From positions 1 to 50,842 of the forward strand of contig NZ_MZGT01000043.1 of the NCBI RefSeq assembly GCF_002029255.1: a stretch of DNA of 50,842 nt, in the 5' to 3' direction. The stretch's first letter is position 1. The number at the start of each line of letters is the position of its first letter. The notes under the pieces are model-generated. The model had not been told where the DNA came from. It ran no database searches and was given only the letters and a program-made list of their open reading frames with translations. Below are positions 9,123 through 17,816 of this stretch, one piece after another. The position numbers were made by a program, and so were the translations under genes. This DNA comes from Clostridium chromiireducens. GTDB taxonomy: Bacteria; Bacillota; Clostridia; Clostridiales; Clostridiaceae.

Positions 9123-9176
9123 ACACTTTCAATATTGATATACATAGTTATCAATATTGAAAGTGTTTTTTCTTTT
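9123..9176 (+). terminator. Intrinsic terminator after yebC (copy 1)
   Basis: ACACTTTCAATATTGATA (9123-9140) pairs over 18 bp with TATCAATATTGAAAGTGT (9149-9166), then a T-rich tail. The same sequence recurs at 11398 after the chemoreceptor gene. Confidence 0.93.
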
Positions 9177-9600
9177 TCTAGCCATGCAGATGTAGATTTA
9201 TGTAGGGCTGTAGGAGCCGAAAATTATTATAGAGTGACGAAAAAATAAAAATGGTGATTAATGTTAGGAAATGTGAATAATAAGATTATTAATATATAAA
9301 ATAATTGAATTATGGATAAAGATTATTAAATAATATAGATTTTTTTGTAATAATATGTTAAAATGAATCAAACAAAGTACACTCAAACATTTAATAAATT
9401 CCATTAAATATGAGAATAACTCAGTAGAAAAAGATCTTTAGCGCTTTTTTATTTTTTGTCATAATATATTGTTTTACTTCAAAAATATAATTTTTTTATA
9501 CATTAAGCTTAAATCAAATTTAACGATAATAAAATAAAAGTGTAAAAAAACAGAAAAATGTAATAAGAATAACAATTAAATAATTTTAGGGGGTATTTTT
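9177..9600. other. Intergenic region before the chemoreceptor gene
   Basis: AT-rich, no ORF of interest. GGCT...AGCC forms a short hairpin near 9207-9220. Near 9430-9460 AAAAAG...CTTTTTT could be a weak terminator. I could not place a convincing promoter; a flagellar-type (sigma-D) match was looked for and not found. Confidence 0.4.
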
Positions 9601-11316
9601 TTGAGACTGTTTGAAAATTTAAAGACTATACAAAAGTTAATATCTGCATTTATCTTAGTGTCTCTATTTATAGCTGTGGTTGGATTTATTGGAATTAATA
9701 ATATGGGGGCAATCAATTCTAATGCAACTTCAATGCATGACTATAATCTTGAATCAATAAAGGAATTAACAACAATAAGGCAAAATATTAGTGACATAAG
9801 ATTTAATGTATTAAAAATTGATGCCCAAAGAAATTTGAATAACCAAAATGAGTCACTTGAAAATGAAATAAAGCAATTATATGATGAAACAAATGCAATA
9901 ATATTAGATTATGAAAAATCAATATTATCTGATGAGGAAAAGCCAACATTTAATAAGCTTAAAGATGACTTAAATGAGTATAAAAGAGCATATGATTTGG
10001 TAATACAACGGGCAAATGAAAATAATTATACCGATGCCGATGCAAATTATACTAAATTAACGCCAATAAGGACGAAAATATATAATGAAATAGGTGAATT
10101 AATAAAGATAAACGTTAATCAAGCAGATAATTCATATCAAGAGAATAATTCAATGTATAAAAGCTCTTTATATAAAATAGTTGCAATAGTTTCTTTTGCT
10201 TTAATTATTGCAATCATTTTAGGAATTTTTATATCAATTTGGATTTCAAAGCAATTAAAGAAAGTATTAATTTTTGCTGAAGCTATTGGAAGCGGAGATT
10301 TAACTCAATCAATAATGATTGATACAAATGATGAAATTGGAAGTCTTGCTAAAGCACTGAATCAAGCTAGTCAAAACATAAAAAATTTAGTCGGTGAAAT
10401 AATTAATAGTGCTAGTGATATAAGTTCAACTAGTGAGGAATTATCAGCAACTGCTGAAGAGGTTTCATCAAAAATGGAAGTAGTAAATGAATCAATAGAA
10501 CAAATAGCTAGAGGGGTTCAAGATTTAAGCGCAACTACTGAAGAAGTAAGTGCTTCAACAGAGGAAATAAGTGCTAGTACTAATGAGCTTACAAATAGAG
10601 CGAATGAGGCAGAGATATCTGTAGGTGAGATAAAAAAACGTGCAATAGATATAAAAACTAAAGCCTCAAAAAATATAGAAGAAGGTACTGTTATATATAC
10701 AAAAAATCGTACTAATATTTTAACGGCTATAGAAGAGGCTAGGGTTGTAGAAGAGATAAAAGTTATGGCTGATTCTATTGGAACCATAGCAGAGCAGACT
10801 AATTTACTAGCATTAAATGCAGCCATTGAAGCAGCAAGAGCTGGAGAACAAGGAAAAGGGTTTGCTGTTGTTGCTGATGAAGTAAGAAAGCTTGCGGAAC
10901 AATCTGCTGAGGCGGTTATGAATATTAAAGGGATGGTTACACAAGTACAAGTTGCAGTTGCTAAACTTTCACAAAGCGGGGAAGATGTACTTGAATTTAT
11001 GGAGAATGATGTAAAACCAAACTATGAATTCCTTCATAACACAGGAATTCAGTATGAAAAAGATTCGGAATTTGTTAATAATATTACTGAAGAGATTTCG
11101 GTTTCGTCAAGGCAAATGAGTGAAGTAGTTGAGCAAATAAGTTTTGCTATACAGAATGTTTCAGCAACAGCAGAGGAGTCAGCAGCAAGTTCTGAAGAAA
11201 TATCCAATAGTGTTAATGAAATAACTATTGCTATTAATGATGTTGCAAAATCTGCACAAGGTCAGGCGGATTTGGCACAAAGATTAACTGATATGGTACA
11301 GAAGTTTAAGGTGTAA
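9601..11316 (+). CDS. Methyl-accepting chemotaxis protein
   Basis: A 571-aa transmembrane chemoreceptor. TTG start at 9601 with AGGGGG upstream. TM1 is about residues 12-32, a four-helix-bundle ligand domain (4HB_MCP type) about 35-190, TM2 192-214, HAMP 215-267, then the long signalling coiled coil with the near-invariant tip [38 protein letters not shown] (about 398-436), which contacts CheA and CheW. Glu/Gln/Ala-rich helices on either side hold the likely methylation sites. No che genes are in the window, so it feeds a system encoded elsewhere. The ligand is unknown. It is an isolated gene with its own terminator. Confidence 0.95.
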   Translation: MRLFENLKTIQKLISAFILVSLFIAVVGFIGINNMGAINSNATSMHDYNLESIKELTTIRQNISDIRFNVLKIDAQRNLNNQNESLENEIKQLYDETNAIILDYEKSILSDEEKPTFNKLKDDLNEYKRAYDLVIQRANENNYTDADANYTKLTPIRTKIYNEIGELIKINVNQADNSYQENNSMYKSSLYKIVAIVSFALIIAIILGIFISIWISKQLKKVLIFAEAIGSGDLTQSIMIDTNDEIGSLAKALNQASQNIKNLVGEIINSASDISSTSEELSATAEEVSSKMEVVNESIEQIARGVQDLSATTEEVSASTEEISASTNELTNRANEAEISVGEIKKRAIDIKTKASKNIEEGTVIYTKNRTNILTAIEEARVVEEIKVMADSIGTIAEQTNLLALNAAIEAARAGEQGKGFAVVADEVRKLAEQSAEAVMNIKGMVTQVQVAVAKLSQSGEDVLEFMENDVKPNYEFLHNTGIQYEKDSEFVNNITEEISVSSRQMSEVVEQISFAIQNVSATAEESAASSEEISNSVNEITIAINDVAKSAQGQADLAQRLTDMVQKFKV

Positions 11317-11397
11317 AATATATTAATTTAAAGAAATTATAGAACATTTAGAAGAGTTAAAAAAGCCCTGAATGATGGTATATCTATTAAAATAATA

Positions 11398-11447
11398 ACA
11401 CTTTCAATATTGATATGCATAGCTATCAATATTGAAAGTGTTTTTTC
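11398..11447 (+). terminator. Intrinsic terminator after MCP gene (copy 2)
   Basis: The same 18-bp stem as the terminator at 9123 (11398-11415 with 11424-11441), then TTTTTT. The loop differs at two positions that can pair with each other (A-T in copy 1, G-C in copy 2). Confidence 0.93.
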
Positions 11448-11958
11448 TTAAAAGTATAAGGAAAAACGGAGAGGATATTTTCGGAGTTTAGCATAAGTTG
11501 GTTTGTTTCGAAATTGATGTTAATCATGCATCAACATTTTTATTATCCATGTAAGATTATTACTAAAATTATATTACCAAAGTTAAGCGATAATGTGGTA
11601 GAATTATATGATATTTATAAATACTGAAAAATTTGTAATATATTTTTTGTGAGTTTTTATATATAGATTATATTTAGACATTTTTATTTATTATTATGTA
11701 TTATTTAATTTGCTAGTTGGATGTGATTGTTTTAAATATGAATTTATACAATACGGTGTATGGCGAGAATTAAATATAATTATAAAAAGGAGAAAAAAAT
11801 CCCTTTTGTGGTAATAAGTTTTGACGTAAAACTATCATTTTTTAGTATTAAATTAAATATTTAGAGAATTTTATAAAAAATTGAGGTGACAGTACTATTT
11901 TAGTAATGATATAATAATTTTATAAAATATTCTAATATTTATACGGAGGATACAGAAC
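11448..11958. other. Long intergenic region before pilT, with likely promoter
   Basis: No ORF is seen. TTGATG/CATCAA (11514-11519, 11529-11534) followed by ATTTTTATT may be a weak terminator. A candidate sigma-A promoter for pilT is GTGACA (11886-11891), an 18-bp spacer and TATAAT (11910-11915). The rest is AT-rich and unassigned. Confidence 0.5.
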
Positions 11959-12990
11959 GTGGCTAAAATAGATAAATTATTAGATACCGTTGATATAAGT
12001 AGTACATCTGATATACATATTACTTCTGAACAAGTTCCTAAGGTAAGAATAGATGGGGTATTAGTTAAGATACAAGAAGATATAATTTCTCATGGAGAAG
12101 TTGGAGAATATATTCAGGATTTAGCTCCTGATAAATTTAGCGAATTTTTAGAAGATGGGGAAATTGATTTTAAATATAATAGACCTGGAATGGGGAATTT
12201 CAGAGTTAATGCATATAAGTGTAAAGGAAGTTATGCAATATGTCTGAGAGTAATTAAAGAGGCTATACCTAAACTTAAAGATTTGGCAACCGCACAAGCA
12301 CTAAAATCGTTTACTGAATTAAGTGATGGTTTGGTACTAGTTACAGGACCAACGGGTTCAGGTAAAAGTACAACGCTTGCAGCTATGGTAAATGAAATAA
12401 ATTTAACTAAGGAAAAGCACATAATTACTCTTGAGGAGCCAATAGAATATATATACGAAAACCATAAGTCTATGGTAAATCAAAGAGAGATTGGACAAGA
12501 TACTAAAAGTTATGCAATGGGTTTAAGAGCTGCACTTAGACAAGACCCAGATGTTATATTACTTGGAGAAATGAGAGATCCAGAAACTATTGAAATAGCA
12601 TTAAGAGCAGCACAAACAGGTCACTTGGTTTTTTCTACATTACATAACTTGGGTGCTGCAAATAGTATATACAGAATTATAAATTCATTTGAGTCTAGTC
12701 ATCAAAATGAAGTGAAGATTCAGCTATCGTCTTTATTGAGAGGTGTTGTATCACAAGTTCTGCTTCCAAAAGCTTCAGGGCAAGGTAGAACAGCAGCAAT
12801 GGAGATAATGGTATGTACTCCAGGTATAAAAAATCTAATTAGAGAAGGTAACTTTGAGCAAATAGATAGTTTTATACAAATGGGATCTAAATTTGGAATG
12901 CAGACAATGGATATGGACTTAAGAAATTTAGTTATGAGTAATGTGATTTCAAGACAAGAGTATGAAAAATGGATACAAACTAATAGATAG
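11959..12990 (+). CDS. pilT: Type IV pilus retraction ATPase PilT
   Basis: A hexameric ATPase that disassembles the pilus and powers twitching or gliding. 343 aa, the usual PilT length. GTG start 11959 after ACGGAGGAT. Visible are Walker A GPTGSGKST from about residue 130, the Asp box region EEPIEYIY, Walker B ILLGEMRDPETIEIALRAAQTGHLVFSTLH, and the PilT-specific C-terminal GIKNLIRE (usually AIRNLIRE), which separates PilT from PilB. It has its own candidate promoter and is parted from pilD by a riboswitch and terminator, so retraction and assembly genes can be expressed separately. Confidence 0.95.
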   Translation: MAKIDKLLDTVDISSTSDIHITSEQVPKVRIDGVLVKIQEDIISHGEVGEYIQDLAPDKFSEFLEDGEIDFKYNRPGMGNFRVNAYKCKGSYAICLRVIKEAIPKLKDLATAQALKSFTELSDGLVLVTGPTGSGKSTTLAAMVNEINLTKEKHIITLEEPIEYIYENHKSMVNQREIGQDTKSYAMGLRAALRQDPDVILLGEMRDPETIEIALRAAQTGHLVFSTLHNLGAANSIYRIINSFESSHQNEVKIQLSSLLRGVVSQVLLPKASGQGRTAAMEIMVCTPGIKNLIREGNFEQIDSFIQMGSKFGMQTMDMDLRNLVMSNVISRQEYEKWIQTNR

Positions 12991-13028
12991 AAATTATATT
13001 ATAAGGTTTTTCATACTTATGAGGAAAT

Positions 13029-13081
13029 ATATATTTGAATTGTAGACTATTAAGATGTTATGTGATAAAATTCAAATATAT
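13029..13081. repeat. Inverted repeat between pilT and riboswitch
   Basis: ATATTTGAATT and AATTCAAATAT lie in perfect inverted arms of 13 bp (13029-13041 and 13069-13081) with a 27-nt spacer and no T-run after. It may be a 3'-end stabilising hairpin for pilT mRNA or an operator. Confidence 0.5.
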
Positions 13082-13146
13082 GTAATAGATGGTATGTTTT
13101 TGTACAAAAACTGCTCAAAATTGAATAGAAATAGCATTTATATGTT

Positions 13147-13216
13147 ATAGGGAACGATGATTCATATATTTATTTGGGCACTTTATATGTGATGAGTTAA
13201 TAGTGCAACCGACCTT
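13147..13216 (+). promoter_or_regulatory. c-di-GMP-II riboswitch aptamer
   Basis: The sequence follows the class II c-di-GMP aptamer known from C. acetobutylicum block by block: GGGAACGATGATTCAT, then TTGGGCACTT, a variable hairpin, AGTTAATAGTGCAACCGACC. The GGGCAC...GTGCAACC pairing and purine-rich J1/2 are intact. The ligand would be c-di-GMP. It precedes the pilD-pilB-pilC-pilA operon. Its 3' end CCGACCT is also the left arm of the terminator at 13209-13247, so ligand binding should block termination (ON switch); that direction is inferred. Confidence 0.92.
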
Positions 13217-13247
13217 TATAGTTATAGTATCTTAGGTTGGTTTTTTT
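13209..13247 (+). terminator. Riboswitch expression-platform terminator
   Basis: CCGACCT (13209-13215) pairs with AGGTTGG (13234-13240), followed by seven T. It overlaps the 3' end of the c-di-GMP-II aptamer, so the two folds exclude each other. It also ends pilT transcripts that read this far. Confidence 0.88.
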
Positions 13248-13378
13248 GCATACTTTTCAGAAGCAAAAATAACTGCCTGAAGTATAAGGAATTATTAAAA
13301 GGTTCTTAAAAATAAATTGGATTATATTACCAGAGAATTTAAAAGAAATATTTCTACAGAGGTATTGGAGAGAGTAAA

Positions 13379-14131
13379 TTGGATTATGGATTAATAATTG
13401 TATTGGGATTAGTTATAGGAAGTTTTTTGAATGTATGTATACATAGAATTCCTAGGGAAGAATCAATAGCATTCCCCCCGTCACATTGTACCAGTTGTAA
13501 CCACAAATTGAGTTATCTAGACTTGGTACCGGTAATTAGTTATATATTTCTCAGGGCAAAATGTAGATATTGTGGTGAAAAGATATCCATAAGATATCCG
13601 CTCATTGAGTGTCTTAATGGGATACTCTACTTATTAATATACTTGAAATTTGGCATAACTCTAATTACTATAAAATATTGTATATTCGTATCGTTTCTAA
13701 TAGTTATTTCCATGATAGATTTTGATACTCAATATGTGTTTACCAGCACTACAATTTTGAGTGGAATAATTGGGATCGTATTTGTATTAACGCAATATTT
13801 TATGCATGAAAATGGAGTCCTTAATTTAATTTTAGGAGGATTAATAGGCGGAGGAATTATAGGATTAATTGTATTTCTAACTAAAGGGATGGGAGAAGGA
13901 GATATTGAAATTGCTGTTGTTTGTGGGTTGTTTCTAGGTACAAAAGCAATTATGCTAGGATTATTTTTAGCCATAATCTTAGGAGGAATAATAGGAATAA
14001 TAATTGTTTTATTAAAATTAAAAAAACTAAAAGAAAAGATGGCTTTTGGACCATTTATAGCAGTAGGGAGTATAATTTCCATGTTTTATAGTACAGAAAT
14101 TTTAAGAATATATTTTGAATTATTAACATAA
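13379..14131 (+). CDS. pilD: Prepilin peptidase PilD
   Basis: A membrane aspartic protease that cleaves prepilin leaders after Gly and N-methylates the new first residue. 250 aa. TTG start at 13379 with GGAG 8 nt upstream. The N-terminal methylase domain has the four zinc cysteines C37-x2-C40 and C62-x2-C65. The protease aspartates are D114/D116 in MIDFDT and D175 in GMGEGD. About seven to eight transmembrane segments. It is the first gene after the riboswitch, so its expression should follow c-di-GMP. Its substrates here are the pilins at 17289, 20921, 21868 and 24243. Confidence 0.95.
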   Translation: MDYGLIIVLGLVIGSFLNVCIHRIPREESIAFPPSHCTSCNHKLSYLDLVPVISYIFLRAKCRYCGEKISIRYPLIECLNGILYLLIYLKFGITLITIKYCIFVSFLIVISMIDFDTQYVFTSTTILSGIIGIVFVLTQYFMHENGVLNLILGGLIGGGIIGLIVFLTKGMGEGDIEIAVVCGLFLGTKAIMLGLFLAIILGGIIGIIIVLLKLKKLKEKMAFGPFIAVGSIISMFYSTEILRIYFELLT

Positions 14132-14254
14132 AGGTGTATATATATTTATCTTTTACAATGTTTTTACTTGTATAATTTTCATGCTGAATTTACACTAATA
14201 TTGAGGACACAATACTTATTTCATTTATAACAAATAAAAGGGGTTAAACATATA

Positions 14255-15940
14255 ATGGCGACTGAAAAAAGAAGGTTAGGGAACATTCTTGTAAATGCGG
14301 GTAAAATTACGGGATATCAATTGCAAGATGCATTAAAGTCTCAAAAGATTCTAGGCAAAAAGTTAGGGGAAATCTTACTCGACAGTAAGATAATAACTGA
14401 GGAAGATATAATTGAGGCTATTGAGCAGCAAACTGGAATAAAGAAAGTAGATTTAAATACAATAAATTTTGATAGAAAAGCAATAACTTTAATACCTCAA
14501 AATTTGTGTGAGAAATATATATTAATTCCATTTGGTTTTGATAATAATAAGATTAAAGTTGCGCTTGCAGATCCGTTAAATATTTTTGCTATAGATGACG
14601 TAGCGATATCCACTGGGTTTGAGATAGAATCATTTATATCTAAAAAAGATGATATCAAAAAATTTATAGGAATATACTATAGCAGCCAAGAAGTTAATAA
14701 TGCGGCTCAGCAGCTATCTAAGGAAACAGCTGAATCTAAAAATTCTAAACTAAATGTTGAAGATGTCGATAATGTTAAAAATGCACCAGTTGTTAAAATG
14801 ATAGAATACTTATTTAAAAACTCAATAGAAATGAAGGCGTCGGATATTCATATAGAACCATTTGAAAATGAGATAAGAATAAGATATAGAATAGATGGAA
14901 AGTTGCAAATAGTTAATACAATTAATATAGAAAGCTTAGGACCATTAGTGACTAGAATAAAGATACTTGCGGGATTAAATATAGCAGAAAAAAGAATACC
15001 TCAAGATGGAAGAATAATGGTTAGTGTAGATGGAAAAGATGTAGATCTTAGAGTTTCAATACTTCCAGTAGTTAATGGTGAGAAAATAGTAATAAGAATT
15101 TTAAATACTTCTGGTGGAAATATAGGAAGAGATAAATGGGGAATGAGTAAAGAAAATCTTCAAAGAGTAGATAGAATTATTTCAAATCCTCATGGAATAG
15201 TTTTAGTTACAGGACCTACAGGAAGTGGAAAATCAACAACTTTGTACACTATTTTAAGTGAATTGAATAATGATAAAGTAAATATAATCACAGTAGAAGA
15301 CCCCGTAGAATATACCTTAAGTGGGGTAAATCAAGTAAGTGTAAATAATAAAGCAGGATTAACTTTTGCAAGTGGTCTTAGAAGTATATTGAGACAAGAC
15401 CCAGATATAATCATGATTGGTGAGATTAGAGATAATGAAACTGCTGAGATCGCAACAAAAGCGGCTATAACTGGACATCTTGTATTAAGCACGCTACATA
15501 CTAATGATGCTCCATCTTCAGTAATAAGACTTGTGGATATGGGCATAAAACCATATCTAGTTGCTACCTCAGTGGTTGGAATAATTGCACAGAGATTAGT
15601 TAGAAAAATATGCACTAATTGTAAGCAACCATATGAAGCTACTGAAATTGAAAAAGAAATACTTGGGGTAAATGAGGACAATCCTTTAACCTTGTATAAG
15701 GGCAGCGGTTGTGGATATTGTAATCATACAGGGTATGTTGGACGAACAGGCATATATGAAGTTATGGAAATAACAAGAGAGCATAGAGAAGCTATAAATT
15801 TAGGTGAAAGTTCAGATGTACTCAGAGATATATCAATAAAAAATGGAATGACTACCTTGGCTTCGGGTTGCAAAGATTTAGTTATTAACGGCATAACAAC
15901 TATGGCTGAACTTGCAACAATAACTATGACTAAGGAATAG
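14255..15940 (+). CDS. pilB: Type IV pilus assembly ATPase PilB with MshEN domain
   Basis: The hexameric ATPase driving pilus extension, 561 aa. ATG 14255 after AAAGGGG. Residues about 5-60 hold two MshEN motifs in tandem (RLGNILVNAGKITGYQLQ... and KLGEILLDSKIITEEDII...) with a 5-residue spacer KILGK, the known c-di-GMP-binding arrangement of MshE-type ATPases. Then come Walker A GPTGSGKST near residue 320, the Asp box EDPVEYT, Walker B IIMIGEIRD and the HLVLSTLHTNDA motif. The C-terminal zinc site has C-x2-C (CTNC) and C-x2-C (CGYC). A 123-bp gap follows pilD, but no terminator is seen in it. Confidence 0.96.
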   Translation: MATEKRRLGNILVNAGKITGYQLQDALKSQKILGKKLGEILLDSKIITEEDIIEAIEQQTGIKKVDLNTINFDRKAITLIPQNLCEKYILIPFGFDNNKIKVALADPLNIFAIDDVAISTGFEIESFISKKDDIKKFIGIYYSSQEVNNAAQQLSKETAESKNSKLNVEDVDNVKNAPVVKMIEYLFKNSIEMKASDIHIEPFENEIRIRYRIDGKLQIVNTINIESLGPLVTRIKILAGLNIAEKRIPQDGRIMVSVDGKDVDLRVSILPVVNGEKIVIRILNTSGGNIGRDKWGMSKENLQRVDRIISNPHGIVLVTGPTGSGKSTTLYTILSELNNDKVNIITVEDPVEYTLSGVNQVSVNNKAGLTFASGLRSILRQDPDIIMIGEIRDNETAEIATKAAITGHLVLSTLHTNDAPSSVIRLVDMGIKPYLVATSVVGIIAQRLVRKICTNCKQPYEATEIEKEILGVNEDNPLTLYKGSGCGYCNHTGYVGRTGIYEVMEITREHREAINLGESSDVLRDISIKNGMTTLASGCKDLVINGITTMAELATITMTKE

Positions 15941-16006
15941 CGCATGTAATAATATAAGGCGTAATTAGTTATTGTAAATTCTAAATTTAGAGGGGGGATA
16001 AATAAA

Positions 16007-17209
16007 GTGGCTAGTTACAAATACAGAGCAATGAATTCAGATGGAGAAAAAATTGAAGGTATACGAGAAGCTGATTCTAAAGGAGATGTTATGGATTTTA
16101 TTTCCTCTAATGGATATTATCCTTTGATGGTAGAAGAAATAATTGAAAGTAGTAAAATAGAACTAAACTTTAATGATAGGGTAAGAATTAAGGATATTTC
16201 AATTTTTTGTAGACAATTTTATACAATGCTAGATGCTGGAGTGCCAATATTAACTTGTTTAAATATACTATCAAAACAGACTCAAAAGAAAAAGTTAAAA
16301 GATTCTATAATAGAAATTGAGCAAGAAGTGCAAAAAGGTGGAATATTATCACAAGCTATGAGAAAACAAAAAAAAGTATTTCCAGAACTTTTAGTCGGCT
16401 TAGTGGAAGCTGGAGAAGCAAGCGGTACATTAACTAGTATTATGCAAAGAATGGCAACGCATTATGAAAAAGAGAATAAAGTTAATAATAAAGTAAAAAA
16501 TGCAATGATTTATCCAGTTATACTAAGTCTAGTAGCTGTAGTGGCAGTTGTATTTATACTAATTTATGTAATGCCAACATTTAAAGGGATTTTTGATCAG
16601 ACTGGGACAGTATTACCTTGGTCAACTAAACTTATACTTGGTAGTGGAGATTTCTTAAAGGAAAATTATCTGTTGATTTTTACATTGCTAATATTATGTG
16701 CAGTTGGTATTAAATATTACTTTAGCACTGAAAGTGGCTCAATTGTTTCAGGTAAGATAAAACTTAAACTTCCAATAATAAAGAATTTTACTGAAATGGT
16801 GATAGTATCAAGGTTCACAAGAACATTGTCTACATTATTAGCAAGTGGTTTGTCTTTAGTAAATGCTATGGATATTGTTTCTGGAGTTGTAGAAAATAAG
16901 ATAGCAGAAAAAGCGTTAAAAACAGTTAAAGAAAAAATAGTCAAGGGTGAAGAGTTAAATACTTCAATGAGGGAAACAGGAATATTCCCAGAGATGCTTT
17001 ATTCAATGATTAAAATTGGAGAAGAAACAGGATCAATTGATGAAATTTTGAGTAAAACAGCAGACTTTTATGATGAAGAATTAGAAACTACTATACAAGC
17101 AACAGTTGCTTTAATGGAACCAATTTTAATAGTAGTAATGGGACTTGTTATTGGGTTTATTATAATGTCAGTAATGCTTCCGATGTATGATAGTTACACC
17201 CAGATTTAA
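16007..17209 (+). CDS. pilC: Type IV pilus inner-membrane platform PilC
   Basis: The polytopic platform protein that couples the PilB/PilT motors to pilin insertion. 400 aa with two GspF repeats (about residues 65-190 and 270-390) and three transmembrane segments near 165-190, 218-236 and 370-392. The GTG start at 16007 follows AGGGGGGAT. Conserved features include the FCRQFYTMLDAGVPI start of the first domain, VEAGEASGTL and its second-repeat counterpart IKIGEETGSI. It lies 66 bp after pilB and 79 bp before pilA. Confidence 0.95.
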   Translation: MASYKYRAMNSDGEKIEGIREADSKGDVMDFISSNGYYPLMVEEIIESSKIELNFNDRVRIKDISIFCRQFYTMLDAGVPILTCLNILSKQTQKKKLKDSIIEIEQEVQKGGILSQAMRKQKKVFPELLVGLVEAGEASGTLTSIMQRMATHYEKENKVNNKVKNAMIYPVILSLVAVVAVVFILIYVMPTFKGIFDQTGTVLPWSTKLILGSGDFLKENYLLIFTLLILCAVGIKYYFSTESGSIVSGKIKLKLPIIKNFTEMVIVSRFTRTLSTLLASGLSLVNAMDIVSGVVENKIAEKALKTVKEKIVKGEELNTSMRETGIFPEMLYSMIKIGEETGSIDEILSKTADFYDEELETTIQATVALMEPILIVVMGLVIGFIIMSVMLPMYDSYTQI

Positions 17210-17288
17210 AATTGTTTTAATAATGCATAATGTATTATCCATAGTGCGTTATAAAATATAAATTATATAAAAATTAGGAGGAATAAAA

Positions 17289-17693
17289 ATGACTAGTTTA
17301 TCAATCACAAAAATGAATGAACTATCAAAGAAAAAAAAGAAAGGATTTACATTAGTAGAACTTATTATTGTTATTGCTATTATTGCAATATTAGCAGCAA
17401 TTGCTATACCTAAGTTTGGACAAATTACAAGAGATGCAAATATAAAGGCTGATATAGCTACTGCTAAGAATCTTCACGGTATAGCAGCTCAGTTAGTGGC
17501 GGAAGGTGAGGAAGTAACAGATGCTAATGTTGCAGCTAAGCTAGATGGTTCACCTGCAACATTACCTAATACTAAGGCGACTAAAGCACAGTTTGTGGTA
17601 GAGTATGATAATACAGATGGTGATATAACTGTAGGCGATGGTAGTACGGAGATATATCCGACCTTGGGTTCAGGTTATGGAACACAATCTTAA
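17289..17693 (+). CDS. pilA: Major type IV pilin PilA
   Basis: 134-aa prepilin. A basic 21-residue leader ending KKKKKG is cut before Phe1; mature Glu5 (FTLVE) is present, and the hydrophobic N-terminal helix runs to about IAIPKF. Mature length is about 113 aa. ATG 17289 has AGGAGG upstream; the in-frame ATG at 17313 has no comparable site. The short, small-residue globular domain lacks Cys, so the usual disulfide D-loop is absent, as in many clostridial pilins. It is followed by a stable hairpin that may protect a shorter, abundant pilA mRNA. It is the major pilin by position after pilBC and by size. Confidence 0.93.
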   Translation: MTSLSITKMNELSKKKKKGFTLVELIIVIAIIAILAAIAIPKFGQITRDANIKADIATAKNLHGIAAQLVAEGEEVTDANVAAKLDGSPATLPNTKATKAQFVVEYDNTDGDITVGDGSTEIYPTLGSGYGTQS

Positions 17694-17740
17694 ATTATAG
17701 CTACAATTAGAGAAGAAAATAAAATTATATGAATATACTA

Positions 17741-17772
17741 AAAGTGTAAAGCTAAAATAAGCTTTACACTTT
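17741..17772 (+). promoter_or_regulatory. Hairpin after pilA without T-run
   Basis: AAAGTGTAAAGCT (17741-17753) pairs over 13 bp with the arm 17760-17772 around loop AAAATA. The next bases (ACTCTATAC) are not a T-run. This looks like an RNA-processing or 3'-stabilising hairpin, or a leaky terminator, allowing more pilA than pilM-N-O message. Confidence 0.65.
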
Positions 17773-17816
17773 ACTCTATACACTTAAATATATGAGGGGA
17801 AATAGGTGGGGGAATA

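Noticed and set aside
9190..9260. Flagellar sigma-D-type promoter before the chemoreceptor gene (GCCGAAAA near 9217)
   Set aside because: The -10-like GCCGAAAA has no TAAA-like box at the usual 15-bp distance; the nearest match is about 19 bp away.
9420..9465. Terminator or riboswitch remnant before the chemoreceptor gene
   Set aside because: Only a 6-bp A/T stem can be drawn, which is expected by chance in such AT-rich DNA.
13729..14082. Antisense ORF of 117 codons inside pilD and similar minus-strand frames elsewhere
   Set aside because: They mirror the codon pattern of the sense gene, lack ribosome binding sites, and are repetitive in Ile and Pro as expected of shadows.
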